From Lachnospiraceae bacterium (lineage in GTDB: Bacteria; Bacillota; Clostridia; Lachnospirales; Lachnospiraceae), in contig JAJQHY010000059.1 in assembly GCA_021199495.1 (NCBI GenBank), positions 1-61,350 on the forward strand: a stretch of DNA of 61,350 bases, in the 5' to 3' direction. The number at the start of each line of letters is the position of its first letter. Position 1 is the first letter of the stretch. Below are positions 9,657 through 18,247 of this stretch, piece after piece. The notes under the pieces were generated by a model. The model ran no database searches. It was not told the DNA's origin and worked only from the letters and a program-made list of their open reading frames with translations. The position numbers and the translations under genes were made by a program.

Positions 9657-9746
9657 TCAGGCACGTCTGCAAAAGACACCCATCATCCAATTCTGTTCAC
9701 GCCGGCTTTCGGTGTATCCGTTTTGCAAGGGATATTCAGCATCCAT
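9657..9746 (-). CDS. possible 29-residue leader peptide of clpB
   Basis: ATG at 9746 is preceded by GTGGAG with a 6-base gap. It reads 29 codons (MDAEYPLQNG at the start, ending CRRA) and stops 24 bases before the clpB start. The frame runs through the right arm of the leader stem (9691-9710), so its translation would melt that stem. No protein family is recognised. It could be an accidental frame; it is listed because start site, spacing and position are all plausible. Confidence 0.3.
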   Translation of the reverse strand: MDAEYPLQNGYTESRREQNWMMGVFCRRA

Positions 9747-9804
9747 TCGATACTCCACGGACTTTCAATGATGTACAGACATGAAAAGCCGGCGTTCAGA
9801 ACAG
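9691..9804 (-). promoter_or_regulatory. long inverted repeat in the clpB leader
   Basis: Arm 9691-9710 pairs with arm 9783-9804: AAAGCCGGCGT matches exactly, then a 3-base bulge, then GAACAG. The arms enclose about 72 bases. The outer part of one arm is shared with the palindrome at 9798-9821, so only one of the two structures can form at a time. A switch-like leader or an inserted MITE-like element are both possible. Confidence 0.5.
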
Positions 9805-9821
9805 ATATGTCTATCTGTTCT
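9798..9821 (-). promoter_or_regulatory. perfect palindrome at the clpB transcription start
   Basis: AGAACAGATA and TATCTGTTCT are perfect 10-bp inverted arms around a 4-base centre. It lies just downstream of the predicted -10 box, at about +1 to +24, where a repressor operator or a first leader hairpin would sit. It does not match CIRCE or CtsR consensus. Confidence 0.5.
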
Positions 9822-9827
9822 ATTACA

Positions 9828-9855
9828 AATATAACACTATTGAATTTTTATGCAA
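9828..9855 (-). promoter_or_regulatory. SigA-type promoter of clpB
   Basis: On the minus strand, TTGCAT (9850-9855) and TATATT (9828-9833) are separated by 16 bases. The predicted leader is about 190 bases, long for this window. Confidence 0.55.
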
Positions 9856-9923
9856 GAGAAAAATAAATAAAAAACATTAAAATTATGTAAAGCATGTGTG
9901 CAAGCCGAAGGGGCACAGATTCC

Positions 9924-11198
9924 TTATTTTACGACTCCTGCGTTGGCTTTTCTCGCGGAGGTTCTCTCCGCCACATTGATCTCTCCCGCAGCCATCAGAG
10001 AGCGCCTGGTCAGTGCCGGACCTACCAGTTCATAGATCAGTACGGAAAACAACACAACATTACGCACCATAGCTCCGTCTGCCAGGTTCTGCGCAGTCAG
10101 CGCCATACCCAACGCCACACCAGCCTGCGGCAGAAGTGTAATGCCCAGGTGCTTCGTGATCTGCGGCGCGCATTTCGTGGCGGCGCAGCTTGTGTAGGCT
10201 CCGATATATTTTCCCGCAGAACGGCTGATGATATACAGAGCGCCCACCAGAAGCACCAGCGGATTGCTTAAGATCGACAGATTCAGCTCCGCGCCGGAGA
10301 GAACGAAAAAGAGCACAAACAGCGGCGCTGTCCAGCTGTCCACCCTCGCCATCAGTTCCTCGGAAAAGTCGCAGATATTGCAGAACAGGGTGCCTGTCAT
10401 CATGCACACCAGAAGCAGAGAGAAACCAATCTGCACGCCGCCAACCTCAAACTCCGCCATGGAAAGTCCCACCGTCAGCAGAACAAAACCGATGGAAATA
10501 GACAGACGTTTACTGCGGGAGTGAAAGAAACGCTCCACCCAGAACAAAGCAAGGCCGCTCAAAGCGCCCAACGCCAGGGAAAGGACAATCTCGATCACCG
10601 GTTCTAAAATAATCGTCTGTAAGCTGACCACTCCGCTCTCCAACGCCACAGCAATGCCGTAAGAGGCAGAGAACAGCACCAGACCAACCGCATCATCGAT
10701 CGCCACTACCAAAAGCAGAAGCCTGGTCAGCGGGCCGTCCGCCTTATACTGACGCACCACCATCAGCGTCGCCGCGGGCGCTGTTGCCGCCGCGATCGCG
10801 CCCAGGGTAATCGCGGAAGAAATGGAAATCACATCCGGTCTGATAAAGTGCAGAGCGCACAACACCACATCCACCAGTGCGGTCGTAACCACAGCCTGGA
10901 CAATGCCGACGGTAATGGCCTGTTTTCCCATCGTCTTTAACTGACTTAAGCGGAACTCATTGCCGATGGTAAAAGCGATAAAGCCCAGAGCCACCTGGCT
11001 GAACAGATCCAGTTCCTCTACCAGCTCCGCTGTAGGGAAGCCAAGACCCTCAATTCCCAGCCGTCCGATACAGTACGGTCCCAGCAAAAGACCCGCCACC
11101 AGATAGGCCGTGACTGCCGGCAGATTTAACTTTTTGGCGATACGGGACATCATAAGCCCGCCCACCAGACAAACAGAAAGACTCACTAATACTGTCAT
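9924..11198 (-). CDS. cation:proton antiporter (CPA2 / Na_H_Exchanger family), copy 1
   Basis: A polytopic membrane protein of 424 residues with about 12 hydrophobic segments; the whole length is the exchanger domain, with no C-terminal TrkA-N domain. Conserved blocks include VTAYLVAGLLLGPYC, ALGFIAFTIGNEFR, ITLGAIAAATAPAAT and AIDDAVGLVLF (the Asp pair expected at the ion site). It is predicted to exchange Na+ or K+ for H+. ATG 11198 is preferred over GTG 11204 because GGAGG lies 7 bases before the ATG. A close paralog is at 30834-32159. It appears to be a single gene; ion specificity is unknown. Confidence 0.9.
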   Translation of the reverse strand: MTVLVSLSVCLVGGLMMSRIAKKLNLPAVTAYLVAGLLLGPYCIGRLGIEGLGFPTAELVEELDLFSQVALGFIAFTIGNEFRLSQLKTMGKQAITVGIVQAVVTTALVDVVLCALHFIRPDVISISSAITLGAIAAATAPAATLMVVRQYKADGPLTRLLLLVVAIDDAVGLVLFSASYGIAVALESGVVSLQTIILEPVIEIVLSLALGALSGLALFWVERFFHSRSKRLSISIGFVLLTVGLSMAEFEVGGVQIGFSLLLVCMMTGTLFCNICDFSEELMARVDSWTAPLFVLFFVLSGAELNLSILSNPLVLLVGALYIISRSAGKYIGAYTSCAATKCAPQITKHLGITLLPQAGVALGMALTAQNLADGAMVRNVVLFSVLIYELVGPALTRRSLMAAGEINVAERTSARKANAGVVK

Positions 11199-11507
11199 AT
11201 TCACTCCTCCCCGCTTCTTAGAAACGCGATGTATAATACGATTTTCCGGGCAATCTCCTCAGGAGATTCCCTGTAAATTCCAAAACGCTATACTAACACA
11301 CTTTCTGTTTTCATGCAATCAACAAACTGTCAAAAATAAGCCTGATTCAAAGGATATTTATTCTGATTCCATGTTCTGAAACAATATAAAAGAGCCAGCC
11401 CTGTACAGAAACTGACTCTCTCTCTGATTTGATAAAAATACGGTTATCTGAAACGCCGGCAATTGCATATTTTTCCAGACAGTCCGTAAAACAGCAGACC
11501 TGCCGCC
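11199..11507. other. intergenic gap between antiporter copy 1 and the HD gene
   Basis: A 309-base gap. It holds the likely terminator of the HD gene (11386-11418). A 66-codon minus-strand frame at 11347-11547 overlaps the HD gene end, has no ribosome site and is taken as accidental. Nothing else is supported. Confidence 0.5.
11386..11418 (-). terminator. probable terminator of the HD hydrolase gene
   Basis: On the minus strand GAGTCAG pairs with CTGGCTC (one G-T pair) around a 13-base loop and is followed by TTTTAT. Confidence 0.5.
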
Positions 11508-11933
11508 TTACTCGGCTCCCTCCAGAATATTCAGCGACTTCTGACACCTGTCCTCAAGGGTGTAAGTCTTAAAGGACATACGATTGACGCGGACAGCGTC
11601 CATATTGTCCTTCAGCTCCGCAATCTTCACCTTGGTGGCGAGTGGATTCATGGTCAGATCCTCTATGTAATCAAAATACTTCACCGCGTTGCCCTTGGTC
11701 AGATCCTCCACAGCCGCTATCACCTTTTTGGAAAAACCCGCGTCCTGCAGGTCATACAGCTTGATCTCTGAATCCTCCAGTACGTCGTGTAGAAGCGCGA
11801 CAATCTGCTCCTCCTCCGTGTCCATGGCAGCCATCACGCGGTAAGCGTGATTCTTGTAGGGCTCTCCGTTCTCCACTCTGTCCCCATATGCCTGCTCCAC
11901 GATTGATTTCGCTTTTTCCAGTAAAATGCTCAT
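11508..11933 (-). CDS. HD-domain phosphohydrolase (SpoT/Mesh1-like hydrolase fold)
   Basis: 141 residues, soluble. Metal-site residues are visible: H29, H49-D50 in LLHDVLED, and D near 113 in AELKDNMDAVR, the layout seen in small (p)ppGpp hydrolases and related HD enzymes. Such proteins are often annotated as GTP pyrophosphohydrolase; the true substrate is not proven here. The frame opens at 11951, but that ATG forms part of the AGGAAGGTG ribosome site for ATG 11933, so 11933 is chosen. No synthetase or TGS/ACT domain is present. It stands alone and is followed by a weak terminator. Confidence 0.85.
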   Translation of the reverse strand: MSILLEKAKSIVEQAYGDRVENGEPYKNHAYRVMAAMDTEEEQIVALLHDVLEDSEIKLYDLQDAGFSKKVIAAVEDLTKGNAVKYFDYIEDLTMNPLATKVKIAELKDNMDAVRVNRMSFKTYTLEDRCQKSLNILEGAE

Positions 11934-12167
11934 AAATTTCACCTTCCTCATGACATATTCTGTAATACCTTCTTAACGGTGCTCTCACGAAAGCCCGCTT
12001 CACATGATAACTTATTGTAACATATTTTCTTAAATTTGTATGTATTATTTTAAAAAAATATCTTTTGAATATGGTTTTTTGTGAAAAATGAACGAATATT
12101 ATGCTTTTCAAATAGCACTTTTTCCCTTACAATGAGTTACAGCAGGAGGTTTCCCATGAAAAATGCA

Positions 12168-12884
12168 TCAAAGCGCTTCCAGCGCAATCTTCATCATGTT
12201 GGTGAAGGTCTTCTGACGCTGCTCAGCCGTCGTTATCTCAGGACTTACAAAACTGTCAGAGATGGTCAGCAGACAGGCCGCCTTTTTGCCGGTGACAGCC
12301 GCATTGTGGAACAACGCGAAGCTCTCCATCTCGACGGCCACACAGCCGTGTTCATCGCGGATAATCTCCCAATAGGTGGGCTTTGCATCCGAAGGCTTGC
12401 GATAAAAAACGTCACTGGAATGAATGGGTTTCTCTATGACCGGGATCTGCAGACGCCTCGCACTCTCACGAAGAATATCATTCAGTTCTGCGGACGGATA
12501 AGTCGTATCCTTATCATAACCGGACTGAATCCGTGCAAAGGAAGACTCACTGTATGCCGCCGTGGCCAGCACTACGTCATATACCTTCGCCTCCTCACTG
12601 TAACTGCCGGCGCTGCCGATGCGGATGATATTCTCCACATCATACTCCGTAAACAGCTCATAAGAATAAATTCCGATGCTTGGCATGCCCATGCCGCTGC
12701 CCATAACCGTCACGGGCTTCCCCTGATAGGTACCCGTAAAGCCCAGCATTCCTCTCACTTCATTAATCTGTTCCACATTCTCCAGAAATGTGTCCGCAAT
12801 GAATTTGGCCCGCAGGGGATCTCCCGGCATGAGCACCGTCTTCGCAATCTGACCTTTTTCGGCTCCGTTATGTGGGGTTGACAT
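12168..12884 (-). CDS. deoD: purine-nucleoside phosphorylase, DeoD type
   Basis: Cleaves purine (deoxy)nucleosides with phosphate to free base and (deoxy)ribose-1-phosphate for salvage. 238 residues, the normal size of hexameric DeoD. Seen: MPGDPLRAK near 19 (phosphate loop), GMGMPS near 65, RIGSAGSY near 88 and the nucleoside-binding VAVEMESFAL near 180 with ISDSF downstream near 207. GGAGGAAAT precedes ATG 12884. It follows mnmA on the same strand with hairpin repeat B filling most of the 127-base gap, so read-through transcription across the repeat is possible. Confidence 0.96.
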   Translation of the reverse strand: MSTPHNGAEKGQIAKTVLMPGDPLRAKFIADTFLENVEQINEVRGMLGFTGTYQGKPVTVMGSGMGMPSIGIYSYELFTEYDVENIIRIGSAGSYSEEAKVYDVVLATAAYSESSFARIQSGYDKDTTYPSAELNDILRESARRLQIPVIEKPIHSSDVFYRKPSDAKPTYWEIIRDEHGCVAVEMESFALFHNAAVTGKKAACLLTISDSFVSPEITTAEQRQKTFTNMMKIALEAL

Positions 12885-12914
12885 TATGATTTCCTCCTTA
12901 CTTAAATAATAAAA

Positions 12915-13014
12915 ATGTTGTTGCAGTCCTCAAGGTCATAAATACGAATGCACACCCGTAGGGCGTACCTTGCGTAAGCATTCGATTTATGACCTCGAGG
13001 ACCTTGTATCATCA
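12915..13014 (-). repeat. dispersed hairpin repeat B, copy 2, starting at the mnmA stop codon
   Basis: Arms 12926-12950 and 12979-13002 form a near-perfect stem of about 24 bp. The flanks match copy 1 at 2159-2234: ATGTTGTTGC on one side and TGATGATACAAGG from the mnmA stop codon on the other. The loop is 28 bases here and 4 in copy 1. The loop contains CACCCGTAGGGC, which appears inverted at about 2143-2156 beside copy 1. Confidence 0.75.
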
Positions 13015-14100
13015 GAACACTTCCCGGATTGTCCCGCCGCCCAGCACCAGGTCACCATCGTACAACACCACAGCCTGACCGGGCGTCATAGCCCTTTGCG
13101 GTTCTTCAAAATCAAGCTTCAGTCTCCCGTCTTCCATCATGGACGCGACCGCGAACCGCTCTTTCGCGTGATAACGGGTGCATACACTGACACGTATACT
13201 GTCCGGCAGCGCATCAAAAGGAATCCAGTTTAACGCATCCGCGATCAGATGAGAATGAAAAAGCGCACTTTCCTTCCCGACAGTGACCGTGTTCTCCGCC
13301 ATATTTTTCCTTAAGACATAGACCGGCTCGCCCATGGCAAGTCCCAGACCCTTTCTCTGGCCCAGGGTATAACAGGCTGCGCCGCGGTGGCGGCCAATTA
13401 CATTGCCTGCTTCATCCAGAAAATCCCCCGGTTCAAATTTCTGTCCGGTATAACGCTCCATAAAGGAAGCATAGTCTCCATCCGGCACGAAACAGATATC
13501 CTGACTGTCATGCTTGCGTGCGTTGACAAAGCCATTCTTTTCTGCGATCTCACGTACCTGTTCCTTGGTCAGATCTCCGAGCGGCAGACGGATATGTGCA
13601 AGCTGTTCCTGCGTCAGCATATAGAGCACATAGCTCTGGTCCTTGAACGGATCGCGTCCTTTTTTTAATAAAAAGCGGCCGTTTTTCTCCTCCACTCTGG
13701 CATAATGACCGGTGCTTACATACTCCATTCCGTTCTCCGCGGCATAGTCCAGCAGATGGCGAAATTTCATAAAACGGTTGCAGTCGATGCATGGATTCGG
13801 AGTGGCGCCCTCTTCATAGGTGCGGATAAATTTCTCCATGATCTGCGTTTTGAAATCCTCCGTATAATCCAGCACCTCAAAGGGAATATCCAGATCAAAC
13901 GCTATCTCCGCCGCGTCGTCGATATCGCTCTGCGAGCAGCAGGTATGAAACTGGTTCAACCCGATGTCCAGGTTGCGGTAAAGCCGCATGGTCACGCCAC
14001 GGCAGTCATACCCTGCACGCTTCATCAGAAAAGCGGCAACTGAGCTGTCCACACCGCCGCTCATGGCGATCAGCGCACTCTTGTTCAGATTTTCTGTCAT
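13012..14100 (-). CDS. mnmA: tRNA-specific 2-thiouridylase MnmA
   Basis: Makes the 2-thio group of s2U34 in tRNA Lys, Glu and Gln using ATP and a persulfide donor. 362 residues. Seen: the PP-loop SGGVDSS (14-20), catalytic Cys104 in TPNPC and Cys203 in DSQDICF, then a C-terminal beta-barrel. All catalytic positions are intact. It lies 39 bases behind rarA on the same strand. AGGAT precedes ATG 14100. No sulfur-donor desulfurase gene is adjacent, so the partner must be encoded elsewhere. Confidence 0.97.
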   Translation of the reverse strand: MTENLNKSALIAMSGGVDSSVAAFLMKRAGYDCRGVTMRLYRNLDIGLNQFHTCCSQSDIDDAAEIAFDLDIPFEVLDYTEDFKTQIMEKFIRTYEEGATPNPCIDCNRFMKFRHLLDYAAENGMEYVSTGHYARVEEKNGRFLLKKGRDPFKDQSYVLYMLTQEQLAHIRLPLGDLTKEQVREIAEKNGFVNARKHDSQDICFVPDGDYASFMERYTGQKFEPGDFLDEAGNVIGRHRGAACYTLGQRKGLGLAMGEPVYVLRKNMAENTVTVGKESALFHSHLIADALNWIPFDALPDSIRVSVCTRYHAKERFAVASMMEDGRLKLDFEEPQRAMTPGQAVVLYDGDLVLGGGTIREVF

Positions 14101-14139
14101 ATCCTATCCTTTATGCACAGTCGACCCGGTTTACAACCG

Positions 14140-15495
14140 TCAGATATTGTGGTTTCCATCCTGCTTTTCTCCCAGGCCGTGCGCTTTTTTCCAGGCTTTG
14201 ATTTCCGTTAATCGCTCCTTCAGCTGCGCCTCCTGTCCCTGGGTCGTCGGCCGGTAATACTCCCGCCCCTGTAAGGAATCCGGCAGGCACTGCATGGCAG
14301 TCAGCTTCTCCTCATAATCGTGGGCATACATATATCCCTCACCATAGGATAAATCCTTCATCAGGCTGGTCGGTGCGTTGCGGATGATCAGCGGCACGGG
14401 CTCGGCAATCTGCTCGACCGCGTCCACCTTCGCGGTATTATAGGCCACCTCCATTGCGTTGGACTTGGGCGCCATGGACACATAAATCACCGCCTGCGTC
14501 AGATGTACATTGCACTCCGGCATGCCCAGGAAATGACAGGCCTGATAAGCCGCAACCGCCTGGGTGAGTGCCTGCGGGTCCGCCAGACCCACGTCCTCGC
14601 TTGCGAAGCGCACCACACGCCGCGCGATATAAAGCGGATCCTCCCCGGCCTCCAGCATCCGGGCCAGCCAGTAAACAGCGGCGTCCGGGTCAGAGTTGCG
14701 CATGGACTTATGCAGGGCAGAGATCAGATTATAATGCTCCTCGCCCTTTTTATCATAGAGAAGCGACTTTTTGGAAGTGCACTGCTCCATGGTCTCCTTC
14801 GTGACCACGGTTGTGCCGTCCTCCCTGATCTCGCCGTTTAAAACAACCATCTCCAGGGTTGACAGCGCCGTGCGTGCGTCACCGTTAGCGAAAGTCGCCA
14901 GCGCGGAAATCATTTCCGGCTCCATCTCTACCCGCATGTCGCCGAAGCCTCTGGGATCCTTCAACGCCCGGTTCAGCAATACCGTAATATCCTCCGCGGA
15001 CAGCGCCTGCAGCACAAAGACCTTACAGCGGGATAAAAGAGCGCCGTTCACCTCAAAAGAAGGATTCTCCGTGGTGGCACCGATCAGAATGATACTGCCC
15101 TTCTCCACAAAAGGCAGAAACGCGTCCTGCTGCGCTTTATTAAAGCGGTGAATCTCATCTACAAACACAATCGTCTTCTCGCCGTAACGGCGGTTGTCAT
15201 CCGCCTTCTGCATGACCTCGCGGATTTCCTTAATTCCGCTGGTCACTGCTGAAAAATCGATAAATTTTGCCCTCGTACGGTTGGCAATGATGCGCGCGAG
15301 CGTTGTCTTGCCCACGCCCGGAGGGCCCCAGAAAATCATGGAGGACACCTGGTCGCTCTCAATCAGCCGGCGTAAAACCTTACCCCTGCCCAGCAGATGC
15401 GTCTGCCCGACAAACTCATCCAGGTCCCTGGGACGCAGTCTGGCCGCCAGGGGCTGCGGCACTTCCCTGTCAAATAAACTCATCTGTTCCATCAT
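14140..15495 (-). CDS. rarA: replication-associated recombination protein A (RarA/MgsA AAA+ ATPase)
   Basis: An AAA+ protein related to clamp-loader subunits that acts at stalled replication forks. 451 residues: Walker A GPPGVGKTT (57-65), Walker B VFVDEIH (110-116), a sensor region GATTENPSF, then the MgsA C-terminal tetramerisation domain from about 260. The N-terminal MSLFD is typical of the family. The ATG overlaps the TGA of the acyltransferase gene by 4 bases (ATGA), so translation is probably coupled. mnmA follows on the same transcript. Confidence 0.96.
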   Translation of the reverse strand: MMEQMSLFDREVPQPLAARLRPRDLDEFVGQTHLLGRGKVLRRLIESDQVSSMIFWGPPGVGKTTLARIIANRTRAKFIDFSAVTSGIKEIREVMQKADDNRRYGEKTIVFVDEIHRFNKAQQDAFLPFVEKGSIILIGATTENPSFEVNGALLSRCKVFVLQALSAEDITVLLNRALKDPRGFGDMRVEMEPEMISALATFANGDARTALSTLEMVVLNGEIREDGTTVVTKETMEQCTSKKSLLYDKKGEEHYNLISALHKSMRNSDPDAAVYWLARMLEAGEDPLYIARRVVRFASEDVGLADPQALTQAVAAYQACHFLGMPECNVHLTQAVIYVSMAPKSNAMEVAYNTAKVDAVEQIAEPVPLIIRNAPTSLMKDLSYGEGYMYAHDYEEKLTAMQCLPDSLQGREYYRPTTQGQEAQLKERLTEIKAWKKAHGLGEKQDGNHNI

Positions 15496-16664
15496 ACATA
15501 TTGTTCCTTCAGTGCCTCAAAGAAGGTCTTGTACATCAGTCCGGAAAAACCTCCCTTCGCTGTAATCTCGAAATAATCGCCGTTTCCGAGTGAAAAAAGG
15601 ATAATGCCCTTATTGCGTGTATCCATACGGGAAATTTCTGTCAGTGGATAGACAGCGCTGCCGCAGGAAAGCTTCTCCCTGTCCAGCGAAAGGGTGCCGG
15701 ATTCTTTAATGCCGCGGCTGTGATTATCCAGAATATTATACAATTTTGCAGCAGGCGTTGTCAGGAAAATCTTCTCGCCGTTTCGCACCATTTCACGAAC
15801 GCGATCCTGCTGCCAGCGGTTCCACTGATAAATCGTCTGAAAGCGGCCGCCCTCAATCTTTCCGTATGCATTATAGCGCCAGATCCTGTTGCAGACGCCG
15901 CAGCAAATGTCCTTCCCTTTACCGAATATTCTTCCGACGGCGCCACAGTCGGGACAGATATAGAGCGCATAATGAATCCCCGCAGCACCCCTGCGATATG
16001 TCCTGCCGCCCTTTTCCTCCGCTGCCGGCTGCTCTGCATAAAGATCTCTGTTTACCTGTTCTAAAACCTCCTCCGGCCGCATATCATGCAGCTTTTCTTT
16101 CGTATAAACACCCATCAGCTTCGCATGAATATTACCCCGGCAGAATTTGCCGCTCCAGCGCGGCACAATCTGATATCCACCGGTAACCTGAACGGTCACC
16201 ACCGTACATTGCAGCGACCTGAAAAGCTTCCCGTTGACAGGTGCCAATGGTGCCGTTGCACCGTCATAGGTGATGTTGCCCTCCGCAAACATTTGAATGT
16301 TACGGCCGGCCTTCAGGTTTTTTGTCATCTCCCGGATCGTCTGTACACTGATTTTACCCTTGGAACAGGGAATACTGTGAAAAATCTTCACTGCGGCAAA
16401 GGCCGCAATTTTCTGGCGCAGAAGATTTGCTCCCGCCACAAAATACAGCGGCTGATCCACGCACATGGCAATAATCAGCGGGTCAAAATAACAGGTATGA
16501 TTGGCCACCACCAGACAGGGCTCCTCGGGGAGCTTAATCTCATCCTCTTTACGGATGCCGAAGAGGAACCGGCAAATCGGCCCGGCTATTTTTTTCAGGA
16601 CATTATAAAATTTATTATATCTCTGCTGTGCAGCATCGTCTGTAAATGATGTATTTTTTTCCAT
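15492..16664 (-). CDS. PlsC-like 1-acylglycerol-3-phosphate acyltransferase with zinc-ribbon extension
   Basis: 390 residues, about 150 longer than plain PlsC. The N-terminal 200 residues are the acyltransferase domain: NHTCYFD at 55-61 (catalytic His56, Asp61) and FAEGN at 126-130, in place of the usual FPEG. The extension carries CPDC at 237-240 and C255-x2-C258, a four-cysteine ribbon, followed by a beta-rich region of about 100 residues that may be PH-like. Predicted role: acyl transfer in phospholipid synthesis at the membrane face. Patatin and DegV genes lie nearby. The ribbon fusion is unusual and its role is unknown. Confidence 0.85.
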   Translation of the reverse strand: MEKNTSFTDDAAQQRYNKFYNVLKKIAGPICRFLFGIRKEDEIKLPEEPCLVVANHTCYFDPLIIAMCVDQPLYFVAGANLLRQKIAAFAAVKIFHSIPCSKGKISVQTIREMTKNLKAGRNIQMFAEGNITYDGATAPLAPVNGKLFRSLQCTVVTVQVTGGYQIVPRWSGKFCRGNIHAKLMGVYTKEKLHDMRPEEVLEQVNRDLYAEQPAAEEKGGRTYRRGAAGIHYALYICPDCGAVGRIFGKGKDICCGVCNRIWRYNAYGKIEGGRFQTIYQWNRWQQDRVREMVRNGEKIFLTTPAAKLYNILDNHSRGIKESGTLSLDREKLSCGSAVYPLTEISRMDTRNKGIILFSLGNGDYFEITAKGGFSGLMYKTFFEALKEQYV

Positions 16665-16747
16665 GGTACCTCAAATCTTATTTTGTACGGATTAAAGTCC
16701 CCTTATTCACACGCCGCTTCCTCAGATCATATCTGTAATGATTGAGA

Positions 16748-17287
16748 TTACTGCTGCGAATCCCCGTCTTCCCGAATCACCGCCAGGCATTTTTCCAGAT
16801 AAATTTTGTTGGAAAGTGCGATGACCACGCTGCGCAGCAGAGCCTTTTCCTCAAAAGGATCGCTGCCGATCTCGTCAGGCGTCCTTTTTAAGCCGAATAC
16901 AAATGCCAGCGCACTCTCCAGCTCATCGCAGAAATAGTCATACGCTTTCTGCGGGGAGTACGTCTTCTGCTGCAGCTCGATCAATTGCCTGATATCATCC
17001 AGGCTCAGCACACTCTTAGCAGCCGCGATAAATATCAGATAAGCAATCTGGTCACGGTCGTACTGCTTTTTATGCGGATTAACAATCAGCTTCTTTTTCA
17101 CATAATTAGACACCATGGAGTTTGTGATACAGTTCTCCTGGATGGGAGCGAGCATATCCGAAATATAACGGGTCACCTGCTCCAGATATAACCCCACTGC
17201 AGGAATCTCATGATAGCGCGGCAGCTGAAAACCCCGCACACAGGCGGACAGCTTCTCTTTGCTTGTGTCATTCATATTATTTTTCAC
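16748..17287 (-). CDS. DUF1836 domain-containing protein, copy 1
   Basis: 179 residues, soluble and mostly helical. It matches the DUF1836 pattern: an N-terminal LPRYHEIP, then ITNSMVSNYVKKK with a basic patch and DRDQIAYLIFI, resembling a MerR-like helix-turn-helix. The GTG start at 17287 overlaps the patatin TGA (GTGA). An in-frame ATG at 17275 is possible, but neither has a strong ribosome site. Function is unknown; DNA binding is inferred from the fold. A second, more divergent member is at 46451-47101 and is also joined to a neighbour by overlapping start and stop codons. Confidence 0.85.
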   Translation of the reverse strand: MKNNMNDTSKEKLSACVRGFQLPRYHEIPAVGLYLEQVTRYISDMLAPIQENCITNSMVSNYVKKKLIVNPHKKQYDRDQIAYLIFIAAAKSVLSLDDIRQLIELQQKTYSPQKAYDYFCDELESALAFVFGLKRTPDEIGSDPFEEKALLRSVVIALSNKIYLEKCLAVIREDGDSQQ

Positions 17288-18138
17288 GCTTTCTGTGCTA
17301 AAAACGCCTTCACACCCTCCAGCTGCTTTTCCCCCTCGCTTCTGCCCAGATCATAGAGCTTCTGAAGCTTCTTTGGATCATGCTCCATACGGCCGACATC
17401 CGGTTTCTCGGGCGGTTTGATGACAAAAACCTCTCCCTTTTTCTCCAGATCGGCAATCACATCGAGAGTATGATTATAGTGCTCGCTGCGGTTCTCCATG
17501 GCTTTCGCCAGGTTGGGATACTTACGTAAAAGCAGGCAGGTTGCTTTCGTGAAGGTGCTGTTTTTCTTGCGGTAGCCTTCCTGCCTGGTCCGTATGATGA
17601 TGTTTCGCTCATAACCGATGCTCTTAAACCACTCAATGGGAATAGAATCGGAGACGCCGCCGTCCAGCAGGCGCAGACCATCTACCGACACAATCTTCGA
17701 AACAAGCGGCATGGACGCGGAAGCCTGCATATAAAGCAGATCATGCTCGTCGCCCTTCTCACAGAGATAATAGTACGGCTCCCCCGTATCCACGTTCGTG
17801 CAGCCCATATAAAACTTCACCGGATTTGTACGGAAAGTCTCCGTATCAAACAGATCATATTCAAATGGAATATCGTGGTAGCAGAACTTCGGTTCATAAA
17901 GGTCGCCGCATTTCAGCCATGAGGTAAAGGTCCCCAGGCGTTTATCGTGACAAAAGCGAAGATTATAGCGAATGGTACGGCCGATCTGACGGGATTTATA
18001 ATTACAGCCGAAGCAGGCTCCCGCGGACACGCCCACAAAACCGTCCACCTCGATCTGATTTTCCATCAAAACATCCAGCACGCCGGCGGTAAACATGCCC
18101 CGCATGGCGCCGCCCTCCAAAACCATCCCTGTTTTCAT
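17284..18138 (-). CDS. patatin-like phospholipase family protein
   Basis: A Ser-Asp dyad lipid acyl hydrolase of 284 residues, without signal peptide. Seen: oxyanion loop GGAMRG (9-14), nucleophile elbow GVSAGA with Ser38, and DGG with Asp159. Start chosen at ATG 18138 because AGAGGCGTG precedes it and the lipase core starts within 9 residues; the frame stays open upstream. DUF1836 overlaps its 3' end. Sitting between a PlsC-like acyltransferase and a DegV protein, a role in phospholipid or fatty-acid turnover is inferred. The substrate is unknown. Confidence 0.92.
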   Translation of the reverse strand: MKTGMVLEGGAMRGMFTAGVLDVLMENQIEVDGFVGVSAGACFGCNYKSRQIGRTIRYNLRFCHDKRLGTFTSWLKCGDLYEPKFCYHDIPFEYDLFDTETFRTNPVKFYMGCTNVDTGEPYYYLCEKGDEHDLLYMQASASMPLVSKIVSVDGLRLLDGGVSDSIPIEWFKSIGYERNIIIRTRQEGYRKKNSTFTKATCLLLRKYPNLAKAMENRSEHYNHTLDVIADLEKKGEVFVIKPPEKPDVGRMEHDPKKLQKLYDLGRSEGEKQLEGVKAFLAQKA

Positions 18139-18247
18139 ACTCACGCCTCTTAAAACGACTCCCTTTACTGTCCACGCCACTCTTCTTCAAGACGCCCTTC
18201 GGGTGCACCGCACACGCGTAAAAGCATCCGCTGTAACAGCAACGGGG

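Noticed and set aside
9633-9890. CIRCE or CtsR operator for clpB
   Set aside because: Neither TTAGCACTC-N9-GAGTGCTAA nor tandem GGTCAAA repeats are present; the palindrome seen has a different sequence.
12081-12881. Plus-strand 266-codon open frame antisense to deoD, with AGGAGG before an in-frame ATG near 12157
   Set aside because: It mirrors deoD codons on the other strand, encodes nothing recognisable, and deoD is complete and well supported.
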